Assembly: GCF_041361465.1 (NCBI RefSeq)
Contig: NZ_JBGKAC010000001.1
Coordinates: 930,001-994,000, forward strand
Length of the DNA stretch: 64,000 bases
DNA from: Halobaculum sp. MBLA0143
Lineage (GTDB): Archaea > Halobacteriota > Halobacteria > Halobacteriales > Haloferacaceae
Direction: 5' to 3'
The notes under the pieces were generated by a model. That model was not told where the DNA came from and made no database searches. It saw nothing but the letters and a program-made list of their open reading frames with translations. Both the position numbers and the translations under genes were made by a program. Within the stretch, counting starts at the first letter, position 1; every line of letters begins with the position of its first letter. Shown in pieces: positions 17,174 to 27,200 of the stretch.

Positions 17174-18069
17174 CGACACCCCGCCGCGTCGTCGGTGTCG
17201 ACTTCGGCGCCGCCGGGCGCTCGGCCGGCGAGAAGACCTGGATCGCCGTCTGCCGCCGGACGGACGACGGCCTCGCCGTCGAGCGACTGGCGACCGCGAC
17301 GGAGACGCTCGGCGTCGACGGCACGGACCGCGAGACCGTGCTCCCGGCGCTCGTCGAGTTCCTGGCCGACCCGCCCGCGCCGACGGTCGCCGGACTGGAC
17401 TTCCCGTTCTCGCTGCCGGCCGAGTTTCTCGGCTTCGGCGGCGACCCGGACGACTCGGACGACGAACCGAACAGTCCGGAGGGGCTGTGGCGGTCGTTCC
17501 TCGCTGACACCCCCGAGCGCTGGGGCGTGCTCGGCGCCGTCGACGACCCGAAGGCACTGTACGAGACCGCCCGCGAGACGGCCGACGAACGAGGGTTCCC
17601 CCGCACTCGGGCGGCCGACGACGACTACGGCGGCCAGGAGCCGGCGGGCTACCGTATCCGGACCCAGACGTTCTACGGGATCGCTGCGGTTCTGGCGCCG
17701 CTCGTCGACGGCGGCGCCCGGGTGCCGCCGATTGCGCCGGCGCCAGACGCCGACCTCACGCTCCTGGAGACGTACCCCGCGGCCGTCTTCGACGCGTTGG
17801 ACGCCGTGCGCGAGGGGTACAAGCCGGATACTCGGGCCGGCGTCGCCGCCCGCCGCGACAACCGCGCGTCGCTGCGAGCCGCCGGCGTCGCCGTCGACGG
17901 CGTCGCCGCCGACTGTCTCACCGCGACGGACGACGCCTTGGACGCCGTCGCCGCCGCTCACGCCGCCGCCGCGGACTACACTCCCGCCGTCGAGGGGTCG
18001 TACACCCCCCGCGAACGGGTGGAGGGGGTGATCTTCGACGGTGACCGCTCACTCCCAGAGGGTCGGTGA
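17170..18069 (+). CDS. DUF429 predicted nuclease
   Basis: This 299-residue protein starts at a GTG that overlaps the previous stop (GTGA). The opening VVGVDFGAAGRSAGEKTWIA and later VAGLDFPFSLPAEFLGF show the RNase H-like fold of DUF429, with the acidic residues Asp10 and the DFPFSLP Asp. Further conserved stretches are YRIRTQTFYGIAAVLAPLVD and LLETYPAAVFDALD. The C-terminus has DCLTATDDALDAVAAAHAAA, typical of the family. DUF429 proteins are predicted nucleases with no proven substrate. The end overlaps the convergent epimerase gene by 21 bases. Confidence 0.85.
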   Translation: MTTPRRVVGVDFGAAGRSAGEKTWIAVCRRTDDGLAVERLATATETLGVDGTDRETVLPALVEFLADPPAPTVAGLDFPFSLPAEFLGFGGDPDDSDDEPNSPEGLWRSFLADTPERWGVLGAVDDPKALYETARETADERGFPRTRAADDDYGGQEPAGYRIRTQTFYGIAAVLAPLVDGGARVPPIAPAPDADLTLLETYPAAVFDALDAVREGYKPDTRAGVAARRDNRASLRAAGVAVDGVAADCLTATDDALDAVAAAHAAAADYTPAVEGSYTPRERVEGVIFDGDRSLPEGR

Positions 18070-18933
18070 CGCGACGGTCGCCTCTGCCGCCGTCTCCCAC
18101 CCGTGTTCGGGCGCCCAGTCGAACAGCTCTCGGGCCCGCGCGGTCGACAGCGCCGACGCCCTCCCGGACAGCGAGCAGTCGGTCGGCAGGTCGCCGAAGA
18201 ACTCCCGGACGGCGTCGGCGGTCGGGCGGTCGAGGTAGCTGTCGGCCGCGGCGGCGTGGACCGGCTCGTGGCCCGTCGGCGGATCGGCGACGGCCGCCGC
18301 GACCAGGTCCGCGACGTCGCGCGCGTCGACGTACGACCAACAGTTGCCCGCGCCGGCCGCGAGGTCGTCGACCGGCCGACACTCGTACTCCCCGGGGTAC
18401 TGGATCCACGACGGCCGGACGGAGGTGACGGCGACGCCGTCCCGCCGGACGACCGTCTCGGCGGTCTCCTCCGCGACGACCTTCCCCAGTCCGTACGGGT
18501 CTTCCGGCTCCTGTGGGTGGTCGACGGTGATCGGCAACTCCGCCGGCAGCCGCGGCTCGTCGGCGAACGCCAGCCCGTAGCTCGCCTCGCTGGACGCCTG
18601 GACCACGTCCGCGCCGACCCGGCCGGCCGCCGACAGGACGTTGTACGTGGCCGTGACGTTCGTCTCGAACACCCGCGGACCGGCGTGTCGCTCCGGCGTC
18701 GGGATCGCCGCCCAGTGGACGACCGCGTCCGGGTCGACCCGGTCGACGAGCGCCAGCGTCTCGCCGGCGTCCGTCAGGTCCGCGGCCGCGAAGGCGACGT
18801 TCTCGCCGGCGTCGACCTCGTAGCCCGGGTGATCCAGGTCGACACAGTGGACGCGGTGCTCCGGCGCGAGTCTGTCGACGATCCAACGACCGGAGCGACC
18901 CAGGCCGCCGGTGACGAGGACAGTGTCTGTCAC
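18049..18933 (-). CDS. NAD-dependent epimerase/dehydratase (extended SDR)
   Basis: This 294-residue Rossmann-fold protein starts at GTG 18933 (VTDTVLVTGGLGRSGRWIVD). The glycine motif GGLGRSG binds NAD(P); VQASSEASYGLAFADEPRL and PEDPYGLGKVVAEETAETVV supply Ser and the catalytic YxxxK pair. CVDLDHPGYE carries the acidic residue expected for NAD preference. The open frame continues 83 codons upstream, but nothing there resembles the family. Substrate is probably a nucleotide sugar or similar, not determinable. It stands alone rather than in a sugar cluster. Confidence 0.87.
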   Translation of the reverse strand: MTDTVLVTGGLGRSGRWIVDRLAPEHRVHCVDLDHPGYEVDAGENVAFAAADLTDAGETLALVDRVDPDAVVHWAAIPTPERHAGPRVFETNVTATYNVLSAAGRVGADVVQASSEASYGLAFADEPRLPAELPITVDHPQEPEDPYGLGKVVAEETAETVVRRDGVAVTSVRPSWIQYPGEYECRPVDDLAAGAGNCWSYVDARDVADLVAAAVADPPTGHEPVHAAAADSYLDRPTADAVREFFGDLPTDCSLSGRASALSTARARELFDWAPEHGWETAAEATVASPTLWE

Positions 18934-19257
18934 GGACGAAGACTGTCGGCGAAGAGTGAAGAGTGGTGGCGTCGACTCGGACACACCGTCTGTCGGCACG
19001 CTCAGAGACTCGGCTGTACCCTGAACGTCACAGCCTGGAACGGGAGCCAGGAGCCGAGCTTCACGAGCAACGGCGTGTCTCTCCGGCGAGTCGGTCTGCG
19101 ACGTTCGACGGTCCGGAGGGAGTCGGCGACCTGCATCGACGCCGCAACGGATCGTGGGGCGTCTCGCCGTCGCCGGCGTCACCGTCGTCGCTCACACACC
19201 GGTGTCCTCGACGGCACCGTGCGAGCGGGCTCACCTGCGAGGGTGTCGCCCGGGCTA
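18934..19257. other. 324-base intergenic stretch, no gene seen
   Basis: Between the start of the epimerase gene and the end of malate dehydrogenase nothing is supported. Short open frames exist on both strands but are Arg/Ser-rich and lack haloarchaeal protein composition. No tRNA cloverleaf, tandem repeat or poly-T run is visible. The epimerase promoter should lie near 18,955-18,965 but shows no strong TATA box. Confidence 0.5.
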
Positions 19258-20184
19258 CTACTCTGCCTCGGCGGTCATCTGGTCGTACTGGTCGGACAGC
19301 TTCTCGGCGGCCTCGTCGAGCAGCTCCGACTCGTAGTCGGCCAGGTCCCACTCGACGACCTCCTCGACGCCGTCACTGCCGAGCTTCAGCGGGACGCCGA
19401 CCGCAGTGTCCTCGTAGCCGTACTCCCCGTCGAGCGGGATCGAGCCCGGCAACACCGCGCCCGTGTCGTGGAGGATCGCCTCGACCATGTGGGCGACGCC
19501 GGTCGCCGGCCCCCACTGGGTGGCCCCTTTCCGTTCGATCACGTCCATCGCGGACTGTTGGAGGTCGGCCAGGATCTCCTCGCGCTCGTCGGCGTCGAAC
19601 GACGGGTCCGTGCCGTCGACGCGCACCTTCGAGAACACCGGCGCCTGTGCGTCGCCGTGCTCGCCGAGGATCGTCGCCTCGACGTTCTGGACCGGGGCGT
19701 CGAACCGCTCGGACAACACGTACCGGAACCGGGCGGAGTCCAGCCGGCCGCCGAAGCCGATCACCTTCTCGCGGGCCCGCTCGCCGGTCTCGTACAGGTG
19801 ACGGTTGAGCAGGTCCACCGGGTTCGAGGTGGTGACGGAGACGAAGTCGTCGTTGTGCTCCCGCAGCGACGCGCCGATGTCCTCCATGATCGGGGCGTTG
19901 TCGCCCGCGAGGTCGATCCGGGTCTGCCCGGGCTGACGTGGGATACCGGCCGTGACGACGACCACGTCCGACCCGGCCGTCGCCTCGTAGCCGCCCTGCC
20001 GGACCGTCGTGTTGGAGTCGTACGCGACGCCGTGGTTGGCGTCGGCCGCCTGCCCCACGGTCTCGTCTTCCTTGTCCGGGATGTCCACGAACACCAGCTC
20101 GTCGACCACGTCCCGTAGCGCCAGGTTGTAGCCGGCCGCGGCCCCGACGGTGCCGGCCGCGCCGACGATGCTCACTTTTGTCAT
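19258..20184 (-). CDS. mdh: malate dehydrogenase
   Basis: This is the NAD-dependent, tetrameric LDH-like malate dehydrogenase of the citric acid cycle, 308 residues from ATG 20184 ([20 protein letters not shown]). [12 protein letters not shown] is the nucleotide loop and VDIPDKED the acidic NAD-specific residue. The substrate loop [19 protein letters not shown] contains the Arg that selects malate rather than lactate; [12 protein letters not shown] and the catalytic His in [17 protein letters not shown] are present. The open frame begins 20 codons earlier, but the usual haloarchaeal start is this ATG. Confidence 0.95.
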   Translation of the reverse strand: MTKVSIVGAAGTVGAAAGYNLALRDVVDELVFVDIPDKEDETVGQAADANHGVAYDSNTTVRQGGYEATAGSDVVVVTAGIPRQPGQTRIDLAGDNAPIMEDIGASLREHNDDFVSVTTSNPVDLLNRHLYETGERAREKVIGFGGRLDSARFRYVLSERFDAPVQNVEATILGEHGDAQAPVFSKVRVDGTDPSFDADEREEILADLQQSAMDVIERKGATQWGPATGVAHMVEAILHDTGAVLPGSIPLDGEYGYEDTAVGVPLKLGSDGVEEVVEWDLADYESELLDEAAEKLSDQYDQMTAEAE

Positions 20185-20364
20185 GCGTTCGAGACAGACG
20201 CCGAAATCCCGGTAAGCGTTTCGGAGTCGTCGGTTGTGGGCCACGAACGTCGTATCCGGAATTCGTCAGTCGTCGTGTGGTCGGTGGAGATCGGTTCGGG
20301 ACGCCTCGTTTCGGGAGTCGAAACGGATCGAAGACCGTAGACGGGGAAGTCGGTAGCACGTGGT

Positions 20365-21624
20365 GTGTCACGCAGTGCCGTCCTGCGGTACTACGTCTAC
20401 GAGGCGACCCGGAACGCACACCTCTCTGGGCCGATCTGGGTCGTGTTCCTGCTCTCACGGGGTGTCTCCTACACCGGTGTCGGGTTGTTGGACGCCGTGT
20501 TCTCCGTGACCATCGTGCTCGCGGAGGCGCCGACCGGCTACCTGGGCGACAGACTCGGCCGCCGGCGGTCGTTGCTGATCGGGACAGTCGGGGCGAGTCT
20601 GGGTAGTCTGGCGTTCGCCTTCGGCTCCTCGCTGCCGACGTTTCTGGCGGCGTACGTGTTGTTGGCGGTCGCGCGGACGTTCACCTCCGGCAGCGACGAG
20701 GCGTGGCTGTACGACACACTCCGTGCAGAGACCGACAGCGACCAGTTCGCCCGGATTCGCGGGCGGGGGAAGTCGATCGGGTTGGCCGTCTCGGCGGTCG
20801 CCGCGCTCGCCGGGGGGTTGCTCGGGACGGTGAACCTGGCGTGGCCGTGGCTCGCCAGCGCCGCAACGACCGCACTCGCCGTGCCGGTCGTCGCCACGTT
20901 CCCCGAGCCGGACCCCGAGGCGTTGGACGACGCGGACGCTGGCTCGGGTGGCGACGACACCGCAAGCGACAGTGACGATCCGCTCGGCCCACTGGCCGCA
21001 CTGCGGATCGCCCGCGGCCGACTTCTCGCGGGCGGGTTGTGCGGGTTCCTCCTCCTCTCGGGGGTGTTCACCGCCGTGATGGGTGTCGTCGGCTTCTTCG
21101 TCCAACCGGTGACCCGCGACGCCCTCGCGGGGACCACGGTCGACAGCTTCGGTCTCGCGGGGGTGACCGTCGGCGGGTTCACCGTCGACGGAATCGTCGC
21201 GTTGGGTGTCGTCTTCGCGGCGTTCCGGCTCGTCGCGGCCGCCGTCACCGCCCGGACGGGGTGGATCGAGGAGCGACTGGGCGCGGCTGGCTGGTTCCGG
21301 CTCGCCCCTACCGGGTTCGGGGTCGTCCTCGCCGGGGTCGTCGCGGTGCCGGTCGCGGCGGTTCCGGTGTTCTTCCTCCTGCGGGCCGTCAGGAGCGTGA
21401 CCGCCCCGCTCCGCGGGCAGTACGTCAACGACCGCACCCCGTCGGTCGGGCGGGCGACGACGTTGTCTGCCGTCTCCGTGTTCGACGGGGTGTTGGTCGC
21501 GCCGTTCGAGCTCGTCGGGGGGCGGGTCGCAGACGCGATTGGCCCGCTCGCGACCACCTCGTTGCTCGGCGGGCTGCTCGTCTCCGTGGCACTGGTGTCG
21601 CCGTGGACGTACCGCGACGACTGA
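20365..21624 (+). CDS. MFS transporter
   Basis: This 419-residue membrane protein starts at GTG 20365 (MSRSAVLRYYVYEATRNAHL). It has 11-12 hydrophobic segments in two halves separated by an acidic loop (EPDPEALDDADAGSGGDD). The MFS loop 2-3 signature is GYLGDRLGRRRSLLIGTVGA. The conserved RTFTSGSDEAWLYDTL stretch resembles haloarchaeal and bacterial MFS proteins often annotated as drug or unknown-solute exporters. It is monocistronic with no regulator attached, and the substrate is unknown. Confidence 0.87.
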   Translation: MSRSAVLRYYVYEATRNAHLSGPIWVVFLLSRGVSYTGVGLLDAVFSVTIVLAEAPTGYLGDRLGRRRSLLIGTVGASLGSLAFAFGSSLPTFLAAYVLLAVARTFTSGSDEAWLYDTLRAETDSDQFARIRGRGKSIGLAVSAVAALAGGLLGTVNLAWPWLASAATTALAVPVVATFPEPDPEALDDADAGSGGDDTASDSDDPLGPLAALRIARGRLLAGGLCGFLLLSGVFTAVMGVVGFFVQPVTRDALAGTTVDSFGLAGVTVGGFTVDGIVALGVVFAAFRLVAAAVTARTGWIEERLGAAGWFRLAPTGFGVVLAGVVAVPVAAVPVFFLLRAVRSVTAPLRGQYVNDRTPSVGRATTLSAVSVFDGVLVAPFELVGGRVADAIGPLATTSLLGGLLVSVALVSPWTYRDD

Positions 21625-21709
21625 CCGGGGGTTCGACGCTCGTCGGCGTCCGAGGCCGGCGTTTCCACGAACCGGTGCGGTTTAGTCGTCGCCGGCCACT
21701 CTCCCGAGC

Positions 21710-22384
21710 GTGCCAATCGAGCAACGCGGCGACGCACACCTCATCACACACGCGCTCGCCAGACACACGCTCTCGCGGCTCCGAGACGTGGAGACGGAAC
21801 AGGTCGCCTTCCGGAAGGGACTCGTCAAACTCGGCCGGATCTGTGGCTACGAGATCATCGACGGCGTGATGGAGACGGAGTACGTCGCTATCGACACGCC
21901 ACTGGCAGAGACCACCGGCGAGCGTGTCCGCGGGCTCGACGACGTGGTGATCATCAACGTCCTCCGGGCGGCGACCCCGTTCGTCGAGGGACTGCTGAAG
22001 GCGTTCCCCCGGGCCAAACAGGGAGTGATCTCCGCCGGCCGCGACGAGTCGGCCGGGATGGACGACACCGGCGCGTTCCCCATCAGCATCGACTACACGA
22101 AGCTACCGGAGATCACGAGCCAGGACACCGTGATCGTCGCCGACCCGATGCTGGCGACCGGCTCGACGATGTGTACCGTCTTGGACCACGTCACGGACGC
22201 CGGCGACCCGGAGGATCTGTTCGTGCTGTCTGCGGTGTCGGCGCCGGACGGCCTCACCCGCGTCGGCGAGGCGTACCCGGAGGCGGACCTCCTGACGGTC
22301 GCCATCGACGACGAACTGGACGAAGACGGGTTCATCGTCCCCGGGCTCGGCGACGCCGGCGACCGCGCGTTCCGGACGAAGTGA
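21710..22384 (+). CDS. upp: uracil phosphoribosyltransferase
   Basis: Upp salvages uracil to UMP using PRPP. The 224-residue protein starts at GTG 21710 ([20 protein letters not shown]). The PRPP motif is [20 protein letters not shown]; the uracil-binding end has [20 protein letters not shown] and [10 protein letters not shown], the typical UPRTase C-terminus. [19 protein letters not shown]-like residues and [11 protein letters not shown] complete the active site. Only four bases separate it from the convergent kinase gene. Confidence 0.93.
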   Translation: MPIEQRGDAHLITHALARHTLSRLRDVETEQVAFRKGLVKLGRICGYEIIDGVMETEYVAIDTPLAETTGERVRGLDDVVIINVLRAATPFVEGLLKAFPRAKQGVISAGRDESAGMDDTGAFPISIDYTKLPEITSQDTVIVADPMLATGSTMCTVLDHVTDAGDPEDLFVLSAVSAPDGLTRVGEAYPEADLLTVAIDDELDEDGFIVPGLGDAGDRAFRTK

Positions 22385-22388
22385 GTCG

Positions 22389-25300
22389 TCAACTCTCGAA
22401 CACGAACCGGGCGCCCCCCTCGGCCGACTCCCCGACGTCGACGGTCCAGCCGTGCGCACGGGCCGTGTCGGCGACGATGCTCAGCCCGAACCCCGTGCCG
22501 CCCTCTGCGGTCGTCACCCCGTGTTCCAACACTCGGTCGCGTTCCCCCGGCGGGATTCCCGGACCGTCGTCGGCGACGACGAAGCCCTCGTCGGTCGCCG
22601 TCACCGTCACCGCCGCCGCCGGCCCAGCGTGGTCGGCGGCGTTCCGAAACAGGTTCTCGAACAGCTGTGACAGCCGACTCCGGTCGCCCGAGACGCTCCC
22701 CAGCTCCGGGTCGACAGTCAGTGTCGCCTCTCCGGTGTCGACGTAGCCCCACGCCTCTCGGGCGACGCCGGCGAGGTCGACTCGTTGGCCGTCTTCGACC
22801 GTCGGCTCGCCGCGGGCGAGCGTCAACAGGTCGTCGATCAGCTGGTCGATCCGGTCGTGGGCGTCGGCCACCCGGGAGAGCTGGTCCGTCTCTCCCGTCT
22901 CGATTGCCACCTCCAAGAACCCGTCCGCGACCGCGAGCGGGTTCCGGAGGTCGTGGGCGACGACGCTGGCGAACTCGTCTAACCGCTCGTTCTGTCGGCG
23001 TAGCTCCGTCTCCCGGTTGGTGCGCTTGATCGCCGCCGCCGCCGTCGACGCCAGCACGCGGAACAGGTCCACGTCCGCGTCCGTGAACTCCCGGCGCTCG
23101 GTCGACCCGGTGACGAGCAGCCCCACCTCGCTCAGCGGCGCCAACAGTTCGCTCCGGATCGGCGTGTCCGAGTTGTACCGCCGTTCGACGGACTGAACGT
23201 CGTCGTACAGCTTGACCTCGTCGTCGTCGAACGCCTCCCACGCCAGCCCTTCCCCCCGCTCGAAGTGAGGAATCCCACTGAACAGCTCCTGTGCGGCCTC
23301 CGTCTCCGCGAGCGGCACCAAGGCGTCCGTGTTCGCGTCGTACTCCCAGACACCCGTCACCGACCGGTCGAGCACCCGTTCTGCCGCCTCGACGGTGATC
23401 TCGCCGATCTCCTCGACGGACTCTGCCAGCGTCAGTTTGCGGGCGGTCTCCTGGAGGGCGCGAAGCTGTGACTCGATCCGTTTCTGTGCTCCGATGTCCT
23501 CGAGCACGGTCAGGACGCCCTCCACCTCGCCGTCGGCGTCCGTGACGGGCGCGGCCGACACGAGCACGTTCAGCCGACTCCCGTCACGACACAGCCGGAC
23601 CCCCTCTTCGCCGCGAATCCGTTCGCCGTCGGCCGCCCGCGCCCGACGCTCCGCCGCGGCGCTCCCCTCCCCGGGCACCGTCGGGTCGGGCTCGCCACAC
23701 ACTGTCGACGCCGGCCAGCCGAACACCTCCTCTGCGGCCTGGTTCCACCGCCGGACGACCCCGTCCGGATCCGTCTCCACCACAGGCGAGGGTGTCGCCT
23801 CCACGACCGACGCCAGCCGGTTGTTCGTCCGCTCCAGTTCGCGCCGGCTGGCCCGCCGGGACAGCTCCGTCCCGACGAGCTCTGCGACCAGCCACAGGAA
23901 CGTGTTCTCCGCCTCCCCGAACGGCTCTTCGCGGGGACGGCGGGCGGCGAAGTTCACCGTACCGTACGGCTCACCGTCCACTCGCAGCGGGACGCCGGCG
24001 TACGCTCGCAGTGGCTCCCCGTGGAATGCGGGGTGGTCGTCGTAGCCCGCCTCCTGGGCGTTCCGGAAGGAGACGGTTTCGGCCGCGAACGAGTCGTCGC
24101 CCTCGAACAACGCGGCACAGAACGTCTCCTCCAGGTCGTAGCAGTCGCCGGCGGCGACGTCCACGTCCGGGCCGTGTGCCGCCTCGACGTTGTACTCCCG
24201 GTCCTCGACGCGAGAGACGAGCCCGACCTCCAGCCCGAGCGTCTCACAGCCGACGGCCAACAACCGCGAGAGCCGTTCTCCCGTCGAGGCGTCCGCGTCG
24301 GCGACGACTCGTTGGAGCGCCCGGAGCGCGTCCCGCTCGGCCTCCAACTGTCCGCGGGCCGTCTCGCGGTCCGTCACGTCGCGGGCGACGATCAGCGCCC
24401 GCCGGGCGTCTGCGTCCGCCAGCCCGGTGACGGTCGTGTCGAAGTGTCGTGGTCCGTCTCCGGTCTGGACGGTGAGCTGGCACTCTCGGTCGCCGTCCGT
24501 CTCGTCGTCGAGACAGTCGCCGACGATATCGGTGAACGACCTGGCGTCCGCGTGCGACACCCGGCCGGCGACGGCACTCCCTATACTCCGGCCGACGAGG
24601 TCGTCGACGGTCGCCGCCCCGACGGCCGTCGCCGCCGCCGGGTTGGCGTACTGCACCTCGAACGTCTCGTCGACGGTGAACACTGGGTCGGCCAGGCTCT
24701 GGAGGATCGTCTCGTCGCGCTCCAACTCCCGTTGCCGTTCGTGTTGCTCCGTCACCTCTCGGGAGATGACCGTCAGCCCGTCGTCGTCCGGGAACGCCCG
24801 TGCCCGGACCCAGTAGTCGTACGGCTCGCCGAGGCGTGTCTCGACGGTCGTCGCTTCCCCCGTCTCCATCGCCCGACGGTACGTCCGTTCTAACTCCGTG
24901 CCGCACACGCTCGGAAACTCCTCCCACAAGACGGTGCCCAGGATCTCCGCCGGTTCGCGCCCGACGCGGCGTGCCATCTGGTCGTCGATGTACTCGATTC
25001 GCCAGTCCTCGTCGACGGCGTAGACGGCGTCCGTCGTCCGTTCGAGCGTCCGCTCGAACCGACCGACTCCGTCGTCGTCCGACAGGAGCTCCGTCACTCG
25101 GTCGCGTAGTTCCTCCGACCGCTCCTCGCGTCCGAGCGGTGTCGCCAACGGGACGTAGGCGTCCGCGCCGGCGGCGGTGGCGTCGGCGGCGACTCGTTCG
25201 TCCCCGTCGGCGGTCGCCAACACCGTCGTCGTTCTCGACCACCGCTCGGCCACCCGCTCGATCAGGTCGACGCCCGTGCCGTCGGGCAGCCGTTGGTCCG

Positions 25301-25508
25301 TCACCAGGAGGTCGACCCCCGACTGTGCCTGCAGGCGCGCTACCGCCGTCGCCGCGTCTGTCACGGTGACGACCGTCGCGTCGATGCCCCCCAGGGCGCC
25401 TTGTCTCGTCTGCACCTGTCGCTCGCCCGACTGCGCGCCGTCGCTGCCACAGGACGCCGCCGCCACACCGGTGACACACAGGACAGTCCGGCCGGGGTCC
25501 TCGTTCAC
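22389..25508 (-). CDS. multi-PAS/GAF hybrid sensor histidine kinase
   Basis: This is 1,039 residues from GTG 25508 (VNEDPGRTVLCVTGVAAASC). The order is a receiver-like domain (about 5-125, with VDLLVTDQRLPDGTGVDLIE), PAS (140-260), PAS (262-380), GAF (400-545), PAS (550-665), GAF (680-815), HisKA (about 820-885) and HATPase (about 905-1035). The phospho-acceptor His is in FASVVAHDLRNPLAVADGFL, the N box is LFENLFRNAADHAG and the G boxes are DDGPGIPPGERDRV and GGTGFGLSIVADTA. No transmembrane helix is visible, so it is probably a cytoplasmic sensor of the haloarchaeal type. Its cognate regulator is not adjacent. Confidence 0.9.
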   Translation of the reverse strand: MNEDPGRTVLCVTGVAAASCGSDGAQSGERQVQTRQGALGGIDATVVTVTDAATAVARLQAQSGVDLLVTDQRLPDGTGVDLIERVAERWSRTTTVLATADGDERVAADATAAGADAYVPLATPLGREERSEELRDRVTELLSDDDGVGRFERTLERTTDAVYAVDEDWRIEYIDDQMARRVGREPAEILGTVLWEEFPSVCGTELERTYRRAMETGEATTVETRLGEPYDYWVRARAFPDDDGLTVISREVTEQHERQRELERDETILQSLADPVFTVDETFEVQYANPAAATAVGAATVDDLVGRSIGSAVAGRVSHADARSFTDIVGDCLDDETDGDRECQLTVQTGDGPRHFDTTVTGLADADARRALIVARDVTDRETARGQLEAERDALRALQRVVADADASTGERLSRLLAVGCETLGLEVGLVSRVEDREYNVEAAHGPDVDVAAGDCYDLEETFCAALFEGDDSFAAETVSFRNAQEAGYDDHPAFHGEPLRAYAGVPLRVDGEPYGTVNFAARRPREEPFGEAENTFLWLVAELVGTELSRRASRRELERTNNRLASVVEATPSPVVETDPDGVVRRWNQAAEEVFGWPASTVCGEPDPTVPGEGSAAAERRARAADGERIRGEEGVRLCRDGSRLNVLVSAAPVTDADGEVEGVLTVLEDIGAQKRIESQLRALQETARKLTLAESVEEIGEITVEAAERVLDRSVTGVWEYDANTDALVPLAETEAAQELFSGIPHFERGEGLAWEAFDDDEVKLYDDVQSVERRYNSDTPIRSELLAPLSEVGLLVTGSTERREFTDADVDLFRVLASTAAAAIKRTNRETELRRQNERLDEFASVVAHDLRNPLAVADGFLEVAIETGETDQLSRVADAHDRIDQLIDDLLTLARGEPTVEDGQRVDLAGVAREAWGYVDTGEATLTVDPELGSVSGDRSRLSQLFENLFRNAADHAGPAAAVTVTATDEGFVVADDGPGIPPGERDRVLEHGVTTAEGGTGFGLSIVADTARAHGWTVDVGESAEGGARFVFES

Positions 25509-25605
25509 ACTCGTGTCTACCTCTGGGTATCGAGACTTAATACTGACTCGGTGACGGCTGGCCACGGCGGAAGATGTACCCTCCCCCGGTCCCTGGTCGG
25601 TCGGT

Positions 25606-26127
25606 ATGGACGCGACTGTCAGACAGCTGTTCACCGCGCCGGAGGGGGGTGCGGCGATGGAGCCCCGCGAGACCGTGACCTGTCGGGAGGGTGGGATCGT
25701 CGACGACCGGTACTTCGACGGGAGCGGGACGTACGCACCGTTCGACACCTGCGAGGTGACGTTCGTGTCGTGGGCGGCCGTCGAGACGATCCGCGAGCAG
25801 ACGGGGATCGACCTCTCGGACGGGCGCCACCGCCGGAACGTCGTGTTGGCGGGGGCCGAGCCCACGGACCTCCTCGACACGACGTTCCGAGTCGGCGGAG
25901 TGACGTTCCGCGGCACCCGCCGTCGACCGCCGTGTGCTCACGTCGAGGAGGTCGCCGACGAGGCGGGAGTCGAGGAAGCGTTGGGTGACGGGCGCGGCGG
26001 GATCTGTGCGGACGTAGTTGAGGGCGGCGAACTCGCCGTCGGCGACCGGTTGGAACTCGTCGAAGCGGACCCCCGGAGCGTCGGTGCGGAGATCGCAGAA
26101 CGGCTCGGCGCCGAGGGGGACGGCTAG
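25606..26127 (+). CDS. MOSC-domain protein
   Basis: This 173-residue protein starts at ATG 25606 (MDATVRQLFTAPEGGAAMEP). MOSC domains are sulfur carriers related to molybdenum-cofactor sulfurase. Typical features are GIDLSDGRHRRNVVLAGAEP, VGGVTFRGTRRRPPCAHVEE with the conserved Cys near residue 111, and GRGGICADVVEGGELAVGDR. It stands alone, divergent from the kinase and overlapping the convergent formamidase gene by four bases. The target that it sulfurates is unknown. Confidence 0.88.
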   Translation: MDATVRQLFTAPEGGAAMEPRETVTCREGGIVDDRYFDGSGTYAPFDTCEVTFVSWAAVETIREQTGIDLSDGRHRRNVVLAGAEPTDLLDTTFRVGGVTFRGTRRRPPCAHVEEVADEAGVEEALGDGRGGICADVVEGGELAVGDRLELVEADPRSVGAEIAERLGAEGDG

Positions 26128-27167
26128 ACGCCGCCTGCGTCGCCGTTCGCAGTCGCGCCGTCGTCACCTCCGTCTCCGCCGTCGTCCGGGAAGATACTCT
26201 CCGGCAGGAACGCGGTCACGGTCCAGTTGGGTGCGTCGACGACCTGGCTGATCTTCAGGTCGACGGCGGCAGAACAGAGCACGTACGCCTCCCCGCGGGA
26301 GAGCCCGCGGTGTGTCGCCAGGTGGTCGATCGCGTGTCTGATCGCCAACCGCGTCGCCTCCATCAGGTCGTCGGCGACACCGGTCGTGGCGTACGCCGGC
26401 TCGTCGCGTCCGGTCGCGGTGAACGGGCCGGTCGTCGCCAGCTCCGGCTGTTCCACCGAGAGGTCCGACCGCACGTCGAGACGCGCGGTCACGGTCATCG
26501 GCGCCTCGATCCCGGTGACACACACCTCACCGTCGCCTTGGGCGGCGTGACAGTCGCCGGTCGAGAACGACGCCCCCTCCACTTCCACCGGGAGGTAGAC
26601 CGTCGAGCCGGCCGTCGCCTGCTTCACGTCTAGGTTCCCTCCGACGGAGCGGGGCGGGAGCGTGTCGTGGGTGCCGTCGGCGGCGGGCGCGACGCCGATC
26701 ACCCCCGGGAACGGGTCCAGCGGCACCTCGATCCCGTCGACGAAGTGACCCACGTCACCCTCCAGATCCCAGACGTGGAGTCCGGGCTCGTCGAACTCGT
26801 CCGGCAGCAGCCCCAGCCCCATCTCGCTGGGGAAGTAGTTCGTGAACCCCCAGCCCTCGTGTTCGAGGTCGAGCAGTTGGACCTCCAACACGTCCCCGGG
26901 ATCGGCGCCCTCGACCGCGACCGGCCCGGTGAGGGGGTGGACCGGATCGAAGCTCACGTCCGTAATCTCGGCCGCGGTCGTGTCGTGGTCGATCTGGCCG
27001 TCGACGGCGTCCCGGCAGTCGAACTGGACCACGTCGCCCGGGGAGACGGTCAGCGCCGGCTCGATGTCGTTGTCCCAGACGCTGTGGACGTTCTCGTCCG
27101 CGTCCGACAGCCGGTGGTCGACGGTGTACTCCTGGTCGGGGAGCGCGTCCGTGCCGAAGTGTGACAT
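26124..27167 (-). CDS. acetamidase/formamidase family protein
   Basis: This 347-residue FmdA/AmdA-type hydrolase releases ammonia from short amides. It starts MSHFGTDALPDQEYTVDHRL. Family signatures include NDIEPALTVSPGDVVQFDCRDA, FDPVHPLTGPVAVEGADPGD, WGFTNYFPSEMGLGLLP, PFPGVIGVAPA and FSTGDCHAAQGDGEVCVTGI, the latter with the conserved metal-site His/Asp region. Full length. The sequence immediately upstream of its start is a long 39-bp tandem repeat, so its promoter is unclear. Physiological substrate not proven. Confidence 0.88.
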   Translation of the reverse strand: MSHFGTDALPDQEYTVDHRLSDADENVHSVWDNDIEPALTVSPGDVVQFDCRDAVDGQIDHDTTAAEITDVSFDPVHPLTGPVAVEGADPGDVLEVQLLDLEHEGWGFTNYFPSEMGLGLLPDEFDEPGLHVWDLEGDVGHFVDGIEVPLDPFPGVIGVAPAADGTHDTLPPRSVGGNLDVKQATAGSTVYLPVEVEGASFSTGDCHAAQGDGEVCVTGIEAPMTVTARLDVRSDLSVEQPELATTGPFTATGRDEPAYATTGVADDLMEATRLAIRHAIDHLATHRGLSRGEAYVLCSAAVDLKISQVVDAPNWTVTAFLPESIFPDDGGDGGDDGATANGDAGGV

Positions 27168-27200
27168 GGTGTCACGAGGAGGGCAGGGGTGGTGAAGGTG

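Noticed and set aside
18934-19257. Small RNA or gene in the gap between the epimerase and malate dehydrogenase genes
   Set aside because: No promoter-terminator pair, no coding pattern and no structured RNA signature were visible.
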